Part shown: piece after piece, positions 1 through 13,500 of the stretch | How the letters are laid out: each line of letters opens with the position of its first letter | Position numbering within the stretch: the stretch's first letter is position 1 | NCBI RefSeq assembly: GCF_963678635.1 | Contig: NC_087066.1 | Location: 7,345,954-7,409,953, forward strand | DNA length: 64,000 nucleotides | Reading direction: 5' to 3' | From: Symsagittifera roscoffensis | Lineage: Eukaryota; Xenacoelomorpha; Acoela; Convolutidae | The notes under the pieces: generated by a model | The model's input: only the letters and a program-made list of their open reading frames with translations | Told to the model about the DNA's origin: nothing | The model's database searches: none | Program-made: the position numbers and the translations under genes

Positions 1-1600
1 AATCCTCCAAATGAGCAAATATTCGTTTAAAAATTGGTCTGAATCAACAAAGACCCAAGCATATCTTTTCCTCTTTTTTTCGGACCAACAAGGTTTTTTC
101 AGATACAAATGAGATAAATCGACAATCGTCTTCATCAAAATATTTTATTGCAACAGCAAATAGGAAATGTGTTTTTTCCCATTCCAGTGCATTGCAAGTG
201 GACGGATTATTCGTTCCAACTTTCGAGCAAAAATTGGAATTTTTATGCTTGGTTCGATTTTTTTTATTCAGTCAGTTTTCGACTTTTTAACTAATCAACT
301 TGACGGCAATTTTTTATACCCTCTAAAGGATATTGTTATCCGGAGCTCAAATATTTGGAAAATACCTGTGCTCAATTTTTGTGAAGTTGTTTGGATTTGA
401 AAATTGCTAGTTTGGCCAATTTGGGATAATTAGCGCGAGATATTTTGCGTTCTTAAATCGCGTGTAATCATAATTGAAATGAGGCAAACCATTCAGTTTT
501 TTTATTAGTACATAGATTGGTCAATTTTGCGTCAAAAAATTGGCCTTTAAATGCACTCGCAACATTAAGGGTTTTGCACTGATATACGAGCGGTCTTGTT
601 CTGGCGTTATTCGATAAGCATTTATTCGATAATGTTCTCTGGATAGATTAAAAATACCTCCAACAGCGTTTTCCAAATGTTTGCATAAATCATTGGATCA
701 TTAAAAAAGCAAACATCCCAAAAAACGTACCAATGTTTTTCTAATGGAAATATTTTTCAATATCTTGAAAACAGTTGACACCGTAAAATTCAACAAAGAA
801 TGCTTTCCAGTCATCAAAGCTTTTTTCATTCCCATTCCAGTTCACATTTTGATTCAAGATGGAATCAAAAGCAATGCAAAACGTAAGATGACTAAAAAGA
901 GTCGCGGAAGCCGTTAATTTCATGTTAAATTTGAATCATAAATTCGCGTCTTGTTTTCCACCCGATGAAATAATTAGCATGCAATTTTTCGTTTTTTTTA
1001 AAATTAAATTCGAGTTAAGCTGCAACAAGCATAGTGATAGGTTGTACGAGCTGATATAAAACTGATTGAAGTTGAATGAAAACACCAATTGAACAGTTAA
1101 CAGCTCTTACATTTTTCCAGACATCTTGAACTTCAATGTGATGAAATAAAAAGTACACGATATTGAATTCTGTTTTCGTCCAAACCGTCACATAAAGAAT
1201 GAGCAAAGAGAAGCCAGGATCATCCAAGATCCTATTTTCTGATTGTCTCAGCTAACACGTATTTTAAGACCGTTGTGAGCATGAATAAATTCTCTTCAAT
1301 GACACGAGTACTTCTACCAGAAAGGGAGCTTTATTGGATGCCTAGGTTGATCAAAGATTTTGTGATACCACAGCGAGCTTCTGACAGAAATGTCAATGAA
1401 CCGACATTTCTCGGCCCGGCGCTAATAAACGGCTAAAACATGGTTCATAAGGAAAATACGTAATTTATAAGCAAAGCGAAATCTTATCATAGTAACATAT
1501 CACAAAACATCATAAAGTCACTTTTAGTTTATAAATTACAGTTCATTGCTACGAGTGGTACATGGAAAGTACATATAAAGTATGACATAACAACTAACAG
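1..1600. other. AT-rich non-coding stretch
   Basis: I see no gene, RNA or clear repeat here. The open frames are short (60-77 codons), AT-driven and without recognisable motifs or splice context. Confidence 0.5.
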
Positions 1601-1830
1601 AACATATGAAGGTATTTTAACTGCTGAGTTCAGTAGTAAAGACCGGCTCTGTTGGACATCGAAAGCACCTCGACGTCTTCCACGTTAGCCGGCTGGAGGT
1701 TGGCGGGTCACTCAGATACCGCGAGACTAAGTCTGAATAGTGTTTCTCAGACTGACGGGAACTTGCCTGTATCCCTATCATCCCGCCGGATAATGGCAAA
1801 CATCCTACGTATTATATTATGATTTATACT
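1601..1830. other. GC-richer island of unknown origin
   Basis: About 200 bp with clearly higher GC than its flanks. A 60-codon minus-strand frame (1617-1799) crosses it, but it matches nothing I recognise. It may be a relic of a transposon or an old exon. There is no splice or poly(A) evidence. Confidence 0.3.
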
Positions 1831-3057
1831 GGTCGTATGATCTTCATAGTTGTGGTGCACATAGATGAAAGCAATGGCTTTCAGAAGAAGAGTTAAATGT
1901 TTACCAAACAGTTGTTTTACGTAACGTGATTCTGTTTGCCAATCTGTTCGGATTCAGGATTATAAATTGCTTGGCATATGACAATCATCCATAACTCTCG
2001 TGAGCAGCGGCAATTTCGAAGAGTTAGTCTTCCAACAATTCAACACATCGACATATGTGGACCAAAGTTAATTAAAAACTAGTATTCAGTTATTTAGTAA
2101 AGTCCATAAATAAAAAAAATCGGCGAGCCTTTGACCCCTTTTGAAACTGCGGCGCGGCTCATTGCCAATACTGGCTTCTGGTTTGTGTAATAGGTCATTT
2201 TTTGGCGGCTCTTGATTCTAGGCCAGACGAAAAAAAAAACAGTTGACAAAACGGTTTTATCCAAAAGTTGTCAATGGCTAAGCAATCAATTGCTTACCCT
2301 ACCAGTTTATCTTGCAAGTAGTGAGTAGTGACAACGCTATCTTTTTATTTTCCTAATTGCAGAAATGATCAAAACGACATTTGTTAGTTCTCTGAAAATT
2401 AAATGATGTGATTCAATTTGGAGAATTACAAGAGGTAGTTTCTGACTCTTAAATAAGATCAGAGTTTGCCTTCAAGCAATTGTTTCCCACTGCAAGTTAC
2501 AAAAATTGCTTCTGTTGATAACAAGCAAACTTTAGGCAAATGCAAAAGATGGAGTTTGCGCAAATTAGAAATTAGGTATTATCAGCCCATTAAATATGCA
2601 AAGTTTTGTATCTATTGCTTTTGTACTTATGTAATTATGTTTTGTACTGATGTAAGTTGCATGATTATAATCCAGTGTCCCATTTCCAAAAAAAAATTCC
2701 AATTTTTTGCAGATTATAAAGTGCAAAAAAGACACCTTGATGGCTCTCTAAGCCTTCCAATCAAAGTCGCTTTGAAACAATTTTAAAACAGGGGTTCTCA
2801 TTATACTCTTAACCATAAAATGGCCACACCTGAGAGTTAGTTTCACCAAGAAGCGCCATTCTTTAAGTGTAGCAACTTGCCTGGCTACCCGCCTTACGAA
2901 ACCGAGTTTTTTAGAAATCACCGGTGTTGACACCTTCCTATTGCATCATAAGTTTCACAGTGCTAAAACCTTTGTGGCGGTTACTGTTCATGGCAATTTT
3001 GTGAAAGCGTTTTTTTTTCTTCAAAAAATAGCTTTCAACAATCATCAAGCGATTCTT
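1831..3057. other. AT-rich non-coding stretch
   Basis: Nothing supportable is seen. The 106-codon frame at 2466-2786 has low-complexity AT codons and no motif. Confidence 0.4.
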
Positions 3058-3640
3058 TCACAATACTAAAGGGTCTCCACTAACGCAGGAGAGATGAGAA
3101 TAACAGTCGTCTTTATCCGAAGACCTGTAAGACAACACATTGACACAGTTCGTAGGCATCAAAGACCGTATCCGAAGGGGGCAAGCGCAATACAAAAATG
3201 CCAGATGACCCCTGAGGCTTTCACTTGCGTAGGCAAGGCTCTCCAAGGTTCGAACTTTTGTCTCTACAAACTGGGCAATGCGTTGTATGATGTTAGCAGA
3301 TAAAACCTCGTTTGAGGAACTACTGCTGACATATCAGAAGCGGAAGTAAAGCGACTCCTATATATCAATATATCGTTCTGGCATTAGGAATTAAAAATAC
3401 CAGCCCAACAGCTCAAAAACTTAGACCCCATTAGATCCGATTAATGCGGACCCCACCGCTAAGGACTACACCACACTAGGAGGTGTCGCAATGAAGGATC
3501 CAACTTCGAGAAAGCTCATTTTAGCAATCATCAGCAGATCTTGTAGAACTCAGTTCCCGCACCCCTGGTCTCGACAAGCGCAGAGGTGGGGACTGTGTTC
3601 TGGAAACGGCAGTATGTTCTCAAAATCAGGACACAACCAT
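3058..3640. other. GC-richer block, possible old transposon relic
   Basis: Base composition rises relative to both flanks. Short frames occur on both strands (3094-3303 +, 3491-3721 +, 3058-3246 -), none continuous and none recognised. The look is that of a decayed mobile element rather than a live gene. This is inference from composition only. Confidence 0.25.
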
Positions 3641-5984
3641 TTCAGAAGAGCGATGGCACAAAGAATTTCAGTATTCATTGAGATGCTGAAAATTGAAAAT
3701 CAAAAGCATGGTTTTTATTGAATTGGATTCTGGTTACGGTTTTAAACACAGCGTGAATCTAAAATGGGTTTAAAAAATTAGATTGCCGATTGGAATAGCT
3801 GTTGGATACTACCTAAATAACGATCATTCCGTATTAAAAATATTCTCTGTTTCGGTTAATCTGGGCTAACAAGATGTTGTAATGAATTCGTTGAACCTGT
3901 TCGCGGGCAAACCTGATTAGATTACATTTTTTGTTATGTTATTTGAAACGTTCTAGTATCTCTTTTAAGTATTGGCATTTGAAGTGGGGAAATTGATCGG
4001 GCTTTCGTGTAGCTTTTGGGCCTGTTCTCTTGACAGAAGGTTAGTTTGAACGAAAAATATTTTAGCCAATTAAAATACTATGGAATCAATCTCAATTCTT
4101 TTGTCACACAAATTTTATAAAAAGTAATAATTTCTCGGGCTCATCATTAAGAAAAGACAAATTTTATATAGTTTGCGATTTAAATTCAAGTTTGGAGGAA
4201 CACAGTTAGACCATATGACCCGTTTTGGTGATTAAATTAATTTTTCTGCTAGTTTCGTTGATCGGATGTTTTGTCACGCGGGGTTTCCCACAGATGCCTC
4301 AGAGGTGTTAATTTAGTGACAAAATGTGCATTTGTATCTTTATTTAATTCCCCTTTTCAAGTCTACTCTTATCAAGGTAATCATGTGGCTTCAAAAAAGG
4401 AGGAACATATTCCTCTGGTCCATTATCACCAGAATACAATCTATCTATAGTCACATTACTCGAGCAATTAAATAAGGAACAAAAAACAGGTAACGACGTT
4501 TAGAGCTATTTTTGGGTTCATACTTTTCTGAGTTATCATTTATAGCTATTTTTGATGTTTTGCTTCTATTCCCGATATGAAAAATTGAACCAGAATATTT
4601 TTTGGGACTCATGTTTTTTTGAGCATACGAAATTCTGCAACAAAAAGCCACCCCTCATTTAACAAAAAATGCTTATGCTATCAAAAAAATTGAATCGCAT
4701 GAAATTTTTTGTGAAATAGGGTCAAAAACATCCAGAAACGGGATTTTGACTCGTCAATTTTGCATTTTAATTGACTCGTCAATTGAATTTTTTAAAATGT
4801 TTTAAAGGAATTGAGTAATCGAATTTCCTCTATTTAAAAAAAAATTCGCTCATTCCTCGGGAAATTCCCCTCACTGACAAAAACTCTGCATTTGTATTGA
4901 ATATCATCAAAATCAGCCCAGCGTCCATTAGATAACGAACTCGCTACTTGTTAGTTTATTATCAAGTTACTGATCTGAACTGCCTTCGAAAAAGTATCGA
5001 AATCGTTTATAACTAGTTTGTTCGCAGGTTTATGACTATTACCACTGCGAGGTATTTAGATACATTATCCACCATCAAAGGTGACGATTGGCTCAACCAC
5101 GTAGCATACAGGAAGTTATATTGACCTATGATCCTATTCAGCCTGGTTTAATTCAGCGATTAAATGGACATATTTGAGATAAATTTAGCTTAAAACTATT
5201 TGAGTCATTTTGTTCAGATAACTTCTAAATTTAGATTAACGGAATATTTTCCCAAACGGTAAGATGTCAGTTTTTATTCAACTCTTTTCTGTTTGTGAAT
5301 AATATTGTAATTGGCAATAAAAAGTTGTTTCCAATTTCAAAATAACCTATTCTGAGAAGTTTTTTTTTCTACTTTTTTGTTTTATCACTCAATGAAACCT
5401 CCTCAGGAAAGGGAAATTTGAAAAAGGAAAAAATTTTTCATCGCCAATAAAGATTTTCCAGAAATATCGCTTTTCGTGAAGTTTAAGCAAATTAATTTTG
5501 AGATTTTTTTACCTTTTCAAATAATTCACCTACTGAATCTTTAATTGTAAAAAAGATGCAAATCAAGGATATTTCCGAAAGGGATCTTCAATGTTTTCAA
5601 AACTTCTTACGTCCTTTATTTGAAAATGACCAAATAGGTTTACTGAGTTCTCTCAAACTCTTTTATGGCCCATTTTTGGCATCAAAATTATGGCGTTTTA
5701 GAGAACTCGGAAAACCAATTCGGTCGAGTAAAGACGAAGTAAAAGACGAAAGTAGTTTTGAAAAACTTGAAAATCTTTTTCGAAAATATCATTGCTTTGC
5801 ATCTAATTTTTTTGAATCTTTCATTTGATTTTTTGGCGTCGAATGCGACCGCAGAAAAAATTAAGGGTCAAGGTCGGTTGAAATTATTTGTCGATAAATT
5901 ATTTGTCAACATTTTGGGTGACGAGGAGGTCAAATCCCTGCACATGTCTGGCGCACGCATTTCCTTCAGTTAGCACATTTCGTT
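3641..5984. other. Non-coding stretch with one unrecognised 90-codon ORF
   Basis: Mostly AT-rich DNA. A 90-codon plus-strand ORF at 5556-5828 has mixed amino-acid composition (charged and hydrophobic residues, no obvious low complexity) but no family I recognise, no signal peptide and no clear splice partners. It is probably chance or a relic. Confidence 0.25.
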
Positions 5985-6156
5985 AAGTGAGCCATGGCAA
6001 CGATTGTGTGTGAGAATGAGCTCTCACTTGACCTCTAGCTACAGGCCTACCACAGCCTGACCGATTACGGCTGCAACAATAATACCATGTGAAAGTTCTA
6101 GACGCAAAAAAAACGGCCTTGAGTCGCAAAAAAAAAGAATTTCGCTCAACAAAATA
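5985..6156 (+). repeat. Dispersed repeat D, copy 1
   Basis: This 170-bp segment matches the reverse complement of 37245-37412 along its length. Shared blocks include CTACCACAGCCT, GGCTGCAA and AAAGTTCT followed by GACGCAA, and an A-rich tail. It contains no ORF. Type unknown. Confidence 0.6.
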
Positions 6157-7059
6157 ACACAGTCTGGAATGTGGCGAAATAATACAAATGGGCTATCCTC
6201 GACAGGACTGTTTAGGCCTACTGATAGCTCCTCTTCGATTCGCAGGAACCTCTTTATTTGTATATTAGCATAAAAATCGCGATATTTGGCAGAAAATTGA
6301 CTTTAAAAAGCAATTCAAGACATTCATCGTCGTGTTTAATTCGAATGTCCTCTAACTCTCAAGGTTCAAAGACCAAAAGGTTCAACTTATTGTCCCTGAA
6401 AGGACCGAAATTTTAAATCCTCAGGGGAACTGTGCAAATAATTTCCGTTTTCGTCAATTTATCCAGTTCAGTTAATATTTCTTGTTTAACTAAACTTGGC
6501 TCCTTAAAAAATGATTTTTACTTGTATTTTTTCCGTTGAACTTAACGCGGCTAAAAACACCATAAATAAACATCATAAATAATCTAGGTGACTGTTATTG
6601 CCCAAATGTTCTGCTGGCTTACTTTACGAGGGTTAGCTTTATACCATTTTTCGAGCAGTGATCTTAAAATTATTATCACAAAAACTAATACCAACAACTT
6701 AACCACTTTCCGAAACATTATTTTTCAATATTGTATGAGCTTTCTAAGCCATAATGTAATATTATCAAACACAGGAGCGTGCCGTGTGACGTTCCAGTTT
6801 TTCGAAGTCCCTCCGACCGAGCGTAAAAAAAGCCTGCGGACCAGAAAAACTGGCAAAAATGATAATGTTAAATTTTCGACAGAGCTAGAAAATAATAAGC
6901 TAAATCATGATATTCAACTTTTGCTTCTTCAGACATGTTTTTTTGACAAAATTTGCTCGGAATCAAAGTTTTTTTTTTCCTTGGCATAGAAGATATTTAA
7001 AATGAGTTCGAAAAGTGTGCTGATTTGAAAGTAAGGTTTATCCAGCATGACACAGAAAA
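6157..7059. other. Non-coding stretch with a 133-codon AT-rich ORF
   Basis: The ORF at 6588-6989 (+, 133 codons) is long for this composition but has no domain, and its Asn/Lys/Phe/Ile bias fits chance. Nothing else is seen. Confidence 0.25.
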
Positions 7060-7240
7060 CTTTTTTTGCATTAATAGCCAAAAATGCCGTTTTTGTCATT
7101 TCAAAACAGTTTTCGCCAGAAACGCCAGAAACGGCGTTTTTTAGCGCAGCCGTTCATCTCAAAATTACTTAATGACGCGGTCGGTTGACAAATGATGTAT
7201 AAAAGTACAAAAGAGGGCATCCTTTGGCAGCGAAAAAGTT
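7060..7240 (-). mobile_element. Degenerate hAT-like miniature element fragment
   Basis: The stretch around 7170-7235 (GTCGGTTG, then AGTACAAA, then a CCTTTGG block) follows the order seen in the better-preserved element at 19819-20215. Both ends are lost. Confidence 0.4.
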
Positions 7241-7522
7241 GAATCAAAATTGTTTAATAAAGGGGTTCACCCATCAAAAACCGCAACCCAAAACTGTTAT
7301 CTGAAATGCACACACAATCAAAAGTTTCAATAATCTCCGAAAACTTATAAATCAATTTTAACTGAGCTTTTAAAATCAGAAAATGATGGCTGTGAGTACA
7401 TTTTAAAAAATTTCAAAATCTAGTTTTAATTTCATTTGTCCGTATTTTTTGTGTACATGTTTGTTCTGGAAGATAGGTCCCAAAAAATATAATTGGAAAA
7501 AACTGAAGCAAAAACAACAAGG

Positions 7523-8153
7523 TTGGCCGATTACTATGCAAGTAGCACAGAATCTTCCGACCACAGTCTTAAAAATTACAAAAAAAAAACTTTTTCAAAT
7601 TGGTGTCGTTTTTTTTCTGCATGTTGTGATAAAACGATCTGATAAAACAAAAAAATAGAACTTAGGCTTTTTTGAGAGTCATAATGTAATTAATCAATTG
7701 GAAAAAAAATATTGAGAAAAACGGCCAGAAAAACGAAAAAAAAAATTTGAAAAATTTCAAATAATTTTATTTTTTTTTGCGGAAATATTTTAAGTTTTCA
7801 AGCTTTTGATTCCCAAAACGGCGCTACAAAAACTCCAAAAACAACTACCTTTACTTGAGTATAACTAAATTTTCAGGGCTTAAATTAGGCTCAAATAAGC
7901 TATGGTAAGCCTACACGGTCACATTATTAGCCCGAAATTAGACCAAAAATTGAAAATTTCAAACCGTTTTTTCTCGACATTGAGAAAATTTTCCAATTTT
8001 TCTAAAGTCGTTTGAATCACGACTGAAAACTTTTCAATATGATATGTCACTCGACCCATTCAGATGATTTTTTGGGGTACCTGATTTTGCGAAAACGAAA
8101 AAAAAACAAAATACACCCGAATACAAAGTTACTCCCCATTTTCAATGGTCGGA
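7523..8153 (-). mobile_element. Family A non-autonomous element (Helentron/HINE-like), copy 1
   Basis: One of at least five related 530-630 bp elements in the window (others near 11243, 13083, 15203, 18238 and 32501). Read on the minus strand it starts with TTCCGACCATTG. It ends with a subterminal inverted copy of that sequence, then a short CTGTGC-loop-GCA(C/T)AG hairpin about 10 bp from the 3' end. Asymmetric inverted repeats with a 3' hairpin are what is known of Helentron-associated elements. The class assignment is inference. Confidence 0.55.
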
Positions 8154-10381
8154 ACAACAATATAGGGTTTATGAAATTAATTGCCACACAAATAATAGAA
8201 AATAAGCGTACAGTCGTATTTTTTGCGTTATTGAAAAAGGGATTTTAGCCCATTTTTAATCAATTATAGCAAACAGGCGGGTTTATGTAACAAAATATCC
8301 CAAAATAATGAAACGTATTCCATTATAGTAGGGCGTCTATAGCGTTTTCTCGAGAGAGCTAATTTTGAAAAAATTTGTAAAGCAAAAATTTCGTTTGCAG
8401 AATAATAAAATTTTCTCAGTTTGCTGATCGAGCAATGAAACTTTAAAATACTACAAAAAACTTTAAACATAAACTGTTTCGCCAAAAGCTAGGCTTTTCT
8501 CAGCAAGCATATCAAGCGATAGAACACTAAATTTTTCATGATTTTTCTTAACATGAATAGGTCCGAAAATATAGATTTTTTAAGCAGGCTCTGCGGTTAA
8601 TACTTAAGTATCTTAAGATAATTCAGATCCCAAAGAAGCATGCAAAAAATGTTTCCTTACGAAACTGTTCAAGCAAATAAATTTTAAAAAGCTCTAAATT
8701 ATTTCAAAACGCGAATCCCCCTAAAAAACATTCTGAGCGAGCTCATCATGCGAGGAAAGTTTTTCAAATTATTTCACGAAAAGTTTCTCATGAAAACCTG
8801 AAATATTGTTCGAATTGAATTTGTCTGAAACAATGACTTGTAATTTTTTAACGAAATTTCAGATTCAGAATTTTCAGTGTTGGAGAATAGTCTTGCCACG
8901 CTGAGTTTAGTGTTGGGGTTTCGAAATAGCTCAAAAATCAATGAGCAAAATCTTTATATTTAACTTTTGCTCACAAGCATTTTTTCTGCTGCTTCGTCTG
9001 ACACCTTTTTTTTTAAACCAAATTTGCTTGGAATCACAAATTTTTTATTGGCTTAGAAGATTTAAAAATGGTTAAAACATTATATTTTTAACGCTTCAAA
9101 AATCAGAGAGAGCAAAATCTTGAGAAAGTATCATTTTGCACAAAATTATGGCTGAATTATTACATTTATTGGCATGTTTTTTTCAAAATTTCACTATGCT
9201 CTCGGATAAGCTCCATTATTTTTTGAAATAAATTTTAGATACATCAATTGGAAAAACATTTTTTTACGTGTTGCCTTCATCTAATCTTTCTCTTAGTTAA
9301 GTGGGTCTGTACTTTATATTGGTGTGGTACTCACAGATATTAAATTTCTAGCTAACCGGTGCAAATTAAAGGCTTCTATGGCACTCTGGGGGATGTTGAG
9401 GGGATGGTAGATGGGGGGGGGGGGTTATAAACCTGACGGGGTTGACCAGATAAGGGCCACTCAGTGGTGTAGTCCCCCATTTGGGCTAAACAATCGGAAG
9501 CTCTAATCGCCCTGGCATTTAATCAATTATATCGCTAAGCCTCAATTCAGTTCGTCCGTCGGACAAAACATTTACCCTCGAGTTTTAAAGGGATTTTAAA
9601 ATTATCTTCTATATAATGGTACTTTTGAAATATGTTTATGGACAAAAAAGAAAATTTGTCATAGCATTTTATTGGTTATTTTTAGCACCAAGATTGCCTA
9701 ACTCAGGTTGCTAAAATTGATTACATGTTTTTGTCTGATTTCTTCTTTTAATTAAAATTACATGAGTATCAAATTCGTTTTATCTGATCGGATTTGGCAA
9801 AATTATTCTAATCTTACTAGTTATAAATGAAATATTTTCAATTACTGCTTAAAAAGTAATACATCTAACTTTATGTCAGTCAATATACTTTACCTATTTT
9901 CAAAAATCTGGAAAGGTCTATGATAACTTGTCTACAGGTAATGATAAAATTATATTACAATATAACCAACGCGAAAATTTTTTATTGAAAATTGTTAAAT
10001 TGTATGACCCGAAAATTTATATATTGTTTTTGAAATCAAAACCCAGTTTGTGATCAATTTCATGTACAGATCTACGATATCCGCGAGAAGTTTCTGGAAA
10101 TAACCTAAATTAATTGACCTTTGCGCGTTCTTTGTTTATCATTGACTTTCTGAGCTCTTCTCTTAAAATATTCGAAACCAAATACACTTTGTTCAAAACT
10201 GCTCTTTTGTGCGTTTTTAAAATCATTTGTGAATGTCCTGTAAAGGGGGTTCTCTATACATTAACACCCATCATCACACACTCAAACTAATTTTCTAAAT
10301 AATATATCCTCAAAAAATAAGGTTTTTAAACTTCATCATATTGCTGATTTTTTTTTAATGAAATGATTCCTTTTATTTCAG
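8154..10381. other. AT-rich upstream region
   Basis: No gene is seen. It includes a G-homopolymer tract near 9413-9425 in a GC-richer patch (9360-9500), perhaps a transposon relic. The promoter of the receptor gene could lie here or further upstream, but I cannot point to a core promoter motif. Confidence 0.3.
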
Positions 10382-10448
10382 CAGTCCGTCGTTAATGTGT
10401 TGATCAGAACTAGTCAAATCTAGAGTGAAGTCCACGCAAGTCAGCCAG
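10382..10448 (+). promoter_or_regulatory. 5' UTR with preceding acceptor site
   Basis: A pyrimidine-rich tract ends in TTTTATTTCAG at 10381, followed by 67 nt of untranslated sequence and then the ATG at 10449. An in-frame TGA at 10401 lies upstream of the ATG with no other start between, so the ATG choice is firm. The acceptor implies either an upstream non-coding exon or a spliced-leader trans-splice site. The sequence cannot decide between these. Confidence 0.55.
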
Positions 10449-10524
10449 ATGCTTTCCTGCTATTTGTTGTTCACACTTCTCCTTCAACGAATTTCCTGCA
10501 GTTCCAGTAAAAAATGGAAAATTG
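10449..10524 (+). CDS. iGluR exon 1: start codon and signal peptide
   Basis: It encodes 25 residues plus one base. The start [20 protein letters not shown] is a classic signal peptide, followed by KKWKI, the first strand of the amino-terminal domain. It ends in phase 1 at the donor GTAAGT, and the split Gly codon is completed by exon 2. A family C miniature transposon begins only 25 bp into the intron. Confidence 0.85.
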
Positions 10525-13500
10525 GTAAGTCATTTTCTTTTTAATGAGTCATTTCCAGGCCAAATGAGTCATTTAATAATCACGAACGATCAAAGAAAAT
10601 AAAGGAACAAAAAGAGAACGAAGCGAGCGTCCCTCTTGCCTAATCCGCTTACAATTCACAAAATACACAGTTTGGCCTCGTAATGATGAAATTAGGGCTA
10701 CCACGACAATAAACAAAAAGGCTTTATGTTAACTTTGAGAAAACTTTTGTACTTTAGTTCATATTTACACAAAATATTTTTAGCTACAATTTCTTTTTTT
10801 GTTCTGGGCCCAATGGGCGTCTAATTTTTTGTCGCCTTAATGCCCGCTTTGTAAATACTAAAAGCTTATTTAAATTTGGTGGTTGGGTTTTTCGACTGTT
10901 TTTCAGAGCATATTTTTGTTTTTTTTTGTCGATTTTGTTCTTTCGGTCTCATTTTCCCTTCGGTAACTTGCAATGCTGCGCTTGTGTCTGTCTTATCGCA
11001 AGTGATGCAAAACTCTGACTGGCTGCAGTGTGGAAAAATTAACAGGCTTCGGGCAACACATCATATGAGTAATAGTCCTAGAAGAATATCATATCGAGTT
11101 TGTTTATAATAAAAATGTTTTTAGTTCCACAAACTTGCAGGTCAAATGATCATATTTATGATCGTTCAGACACTCGCGAAAATTGTTTTACTCTAAAATG
11201 TTTTTTTTTTTGCATCCATACACAAGAATATTATCATTTTTTTCCGACCATTGAAATTTTGTATTTTAGTTTTTTCCCGCGCAAAATCAGGTGCCACAAA
11301 TAATCGGAATGTCGAATGATATTTCATTTTAAAACTCTTTCAATCGTGATTCAAACGACTTGAAAAAGTTTCAATTTTTTTTTCTCAGTTTCGAGAGAAA
11401 CCAGTTTGAACTTTTTGACTTTTGGCCCAAGTTCAAGAGAATAAGGTGAGCAAGCAGGCTTAATTTAAGCCAATTTGAAGCCTTAAAAACTTATTTTTAC
11501 TCATGCAAAATTAGCTTTTGAAGTTTGCTTGTGCCATTTTGGGAATCAAAAATTGCAAAAAAAATCAAAATTCATAAGATGTTTACAAATTTTTTTGATT
11601 TTTCTACATTTTTTTTCATTTCACTGACAATTTTGCTACAAAAATAGTTTTCCAATTTGCTTTTTGTGTTATGACTGTCGAATATACCTAAATTCTGGAA
11701 AAAAAATCTTTTTGTCTTTCTTAAGACTGTGGTTGGAACTTTCTGTCCTACTTGCACTGTAAACCGCTTTCCTTGTTTGGCTTTGCATCTGCATAATAAC
11801 AACAACAACAAAACTTTTATTTATATCGGATAATACATCCAATACATATTTACAAATTTAAGTGACCACTCCTCTTAAAACTCTCGAAGTGAAAATACAG
11901 AGTTGTTTTTCCAATTTAGTCTTCATAACTCCAGCGTTAATAAATAATCGGAATAAAAACTGAATTGAGTTTTTCTATTGAAATATTTTAGATACAATCA
12001 TCTCAAATAAGACCACTTCAATTTACTCCGGGCATAAAAATTGTTTCCCTCTAAACATGCAAAGGATATTTTTCTAGCATCTGATTATTTGAAAAATCGT
12101 TTTTATGAAAATTAATCAAGAAAAATTTTTTGGGCGTTTTTTTTTCAACAAAACTGCACATTTGATTACTGAAATTTTAGTTTGTTTGAGCTGCCCCAAA
12201 TTTTTAACATCAATTCCTAAATTTCAAAAGGCCGGCACTTTTGTGGTATTTGCACTGCAAGCCGGGTATTCTTGTTTTTAAGCCTTTCATTTGGCTTCAT
12301 TTCAAAGAGAAACAAAAGGTACTTGACAGCGTATTTTTTTTGTTGATTGCTAATTACTTTTTTAAATTTCTATTCAGGTGTCATAAGTGAGTATCCCGAT
12401 TTGTATTCAAACGTGGAATACAAAACCAGCCTGGGCTATTATCAATCACAGTTCGAAGGCGTCTCCGTGGAAGATGTCTTCGAGTTCCTGCTTAACAAGA
12501 CATCATTCAGTGCCATGTCATCAGGTAGGATTCTGCTTACCAATCCAGAAATCGGCTGTGTTTTGAGGCTCGTCATCCGTTCTTTTTACGTAATTTTCAG
12601 CCAGAAAACAATCGAAAAAAGGAATGCATGCAGCTCATAATCAGTGGCAAAACTCTACGTTATGAACTGAATAGCTCGTATTTTTTTTGGTAATTTTCAA
12701 TATTTATCAAAAGTCATAATTTTAATCTTTATTCTTGCGAGAGTGTCGTGTAATCAAGAACTAGTCTTTTTTCGTGGAACAATTACCAACCTCATGCAAA
12801 TTGCTACAGAAATGACTTAAAAACTTCAGAAATATTTTTTCCAATTTTATTTTGGTAAAAATTTTTAGAACACTTTGTTTCCCATAGAGCGCTAGAAGAA
12901 ATTTTTAGCTTTCATTTTTTAGTTTTCACAGCTTTAGCTTTTCCAAACTAGTCTTTTTTTTCTAAATAAAATCAAGATTTTTCAGCCAAAAAGACTAATT
13001 AAAAGTTAAATTCTTCGGTAACGAACATTACTCGATTGCTTTACTCGCTCGAATTTGAACTAAAACTTTTATAAAAATTTGTTCGAACCACCCCTGAAGG
13101 GCTTCAGTTTGATATATCACTTGTTTCATTCCAATAATTTTTTGTGGTAGCTGATTTTGTGAGGAAATAAAGAAAATTTAAAAAATTGAAACACAACCGA
13201 ATACAAAGTTTCTCCCCATTTTCAACGGTCGGAACAAAAAAGCCTTCATTTGAGCTTTGAGTGTTATTAATAATCCCTCAATTCTCGATACTCTTTTCTC
13301 AATAAACAAAAACAAAAGCCTCGACTCTTTTTTGTATTTTAAACGTTGTTTGTTTTTAGTGTGCAGAATGATAGAACATGAGCGTATTAGTGTGCTGATC
13401 AGCTATGTCTCTTGCTACTCCTCCAATGCTCTGGTGGCCCAGACCGACACTCTCCGTCTGCCCCACCTGATGTTGGGAACAAACAGTGGCTGCAGTTTCC

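Noticed and set aside
6588-6989. 133-codon plus-strand ORF as a gene
   Set aside because: AT-driven codons, no motif, no splice or promoter evidence.
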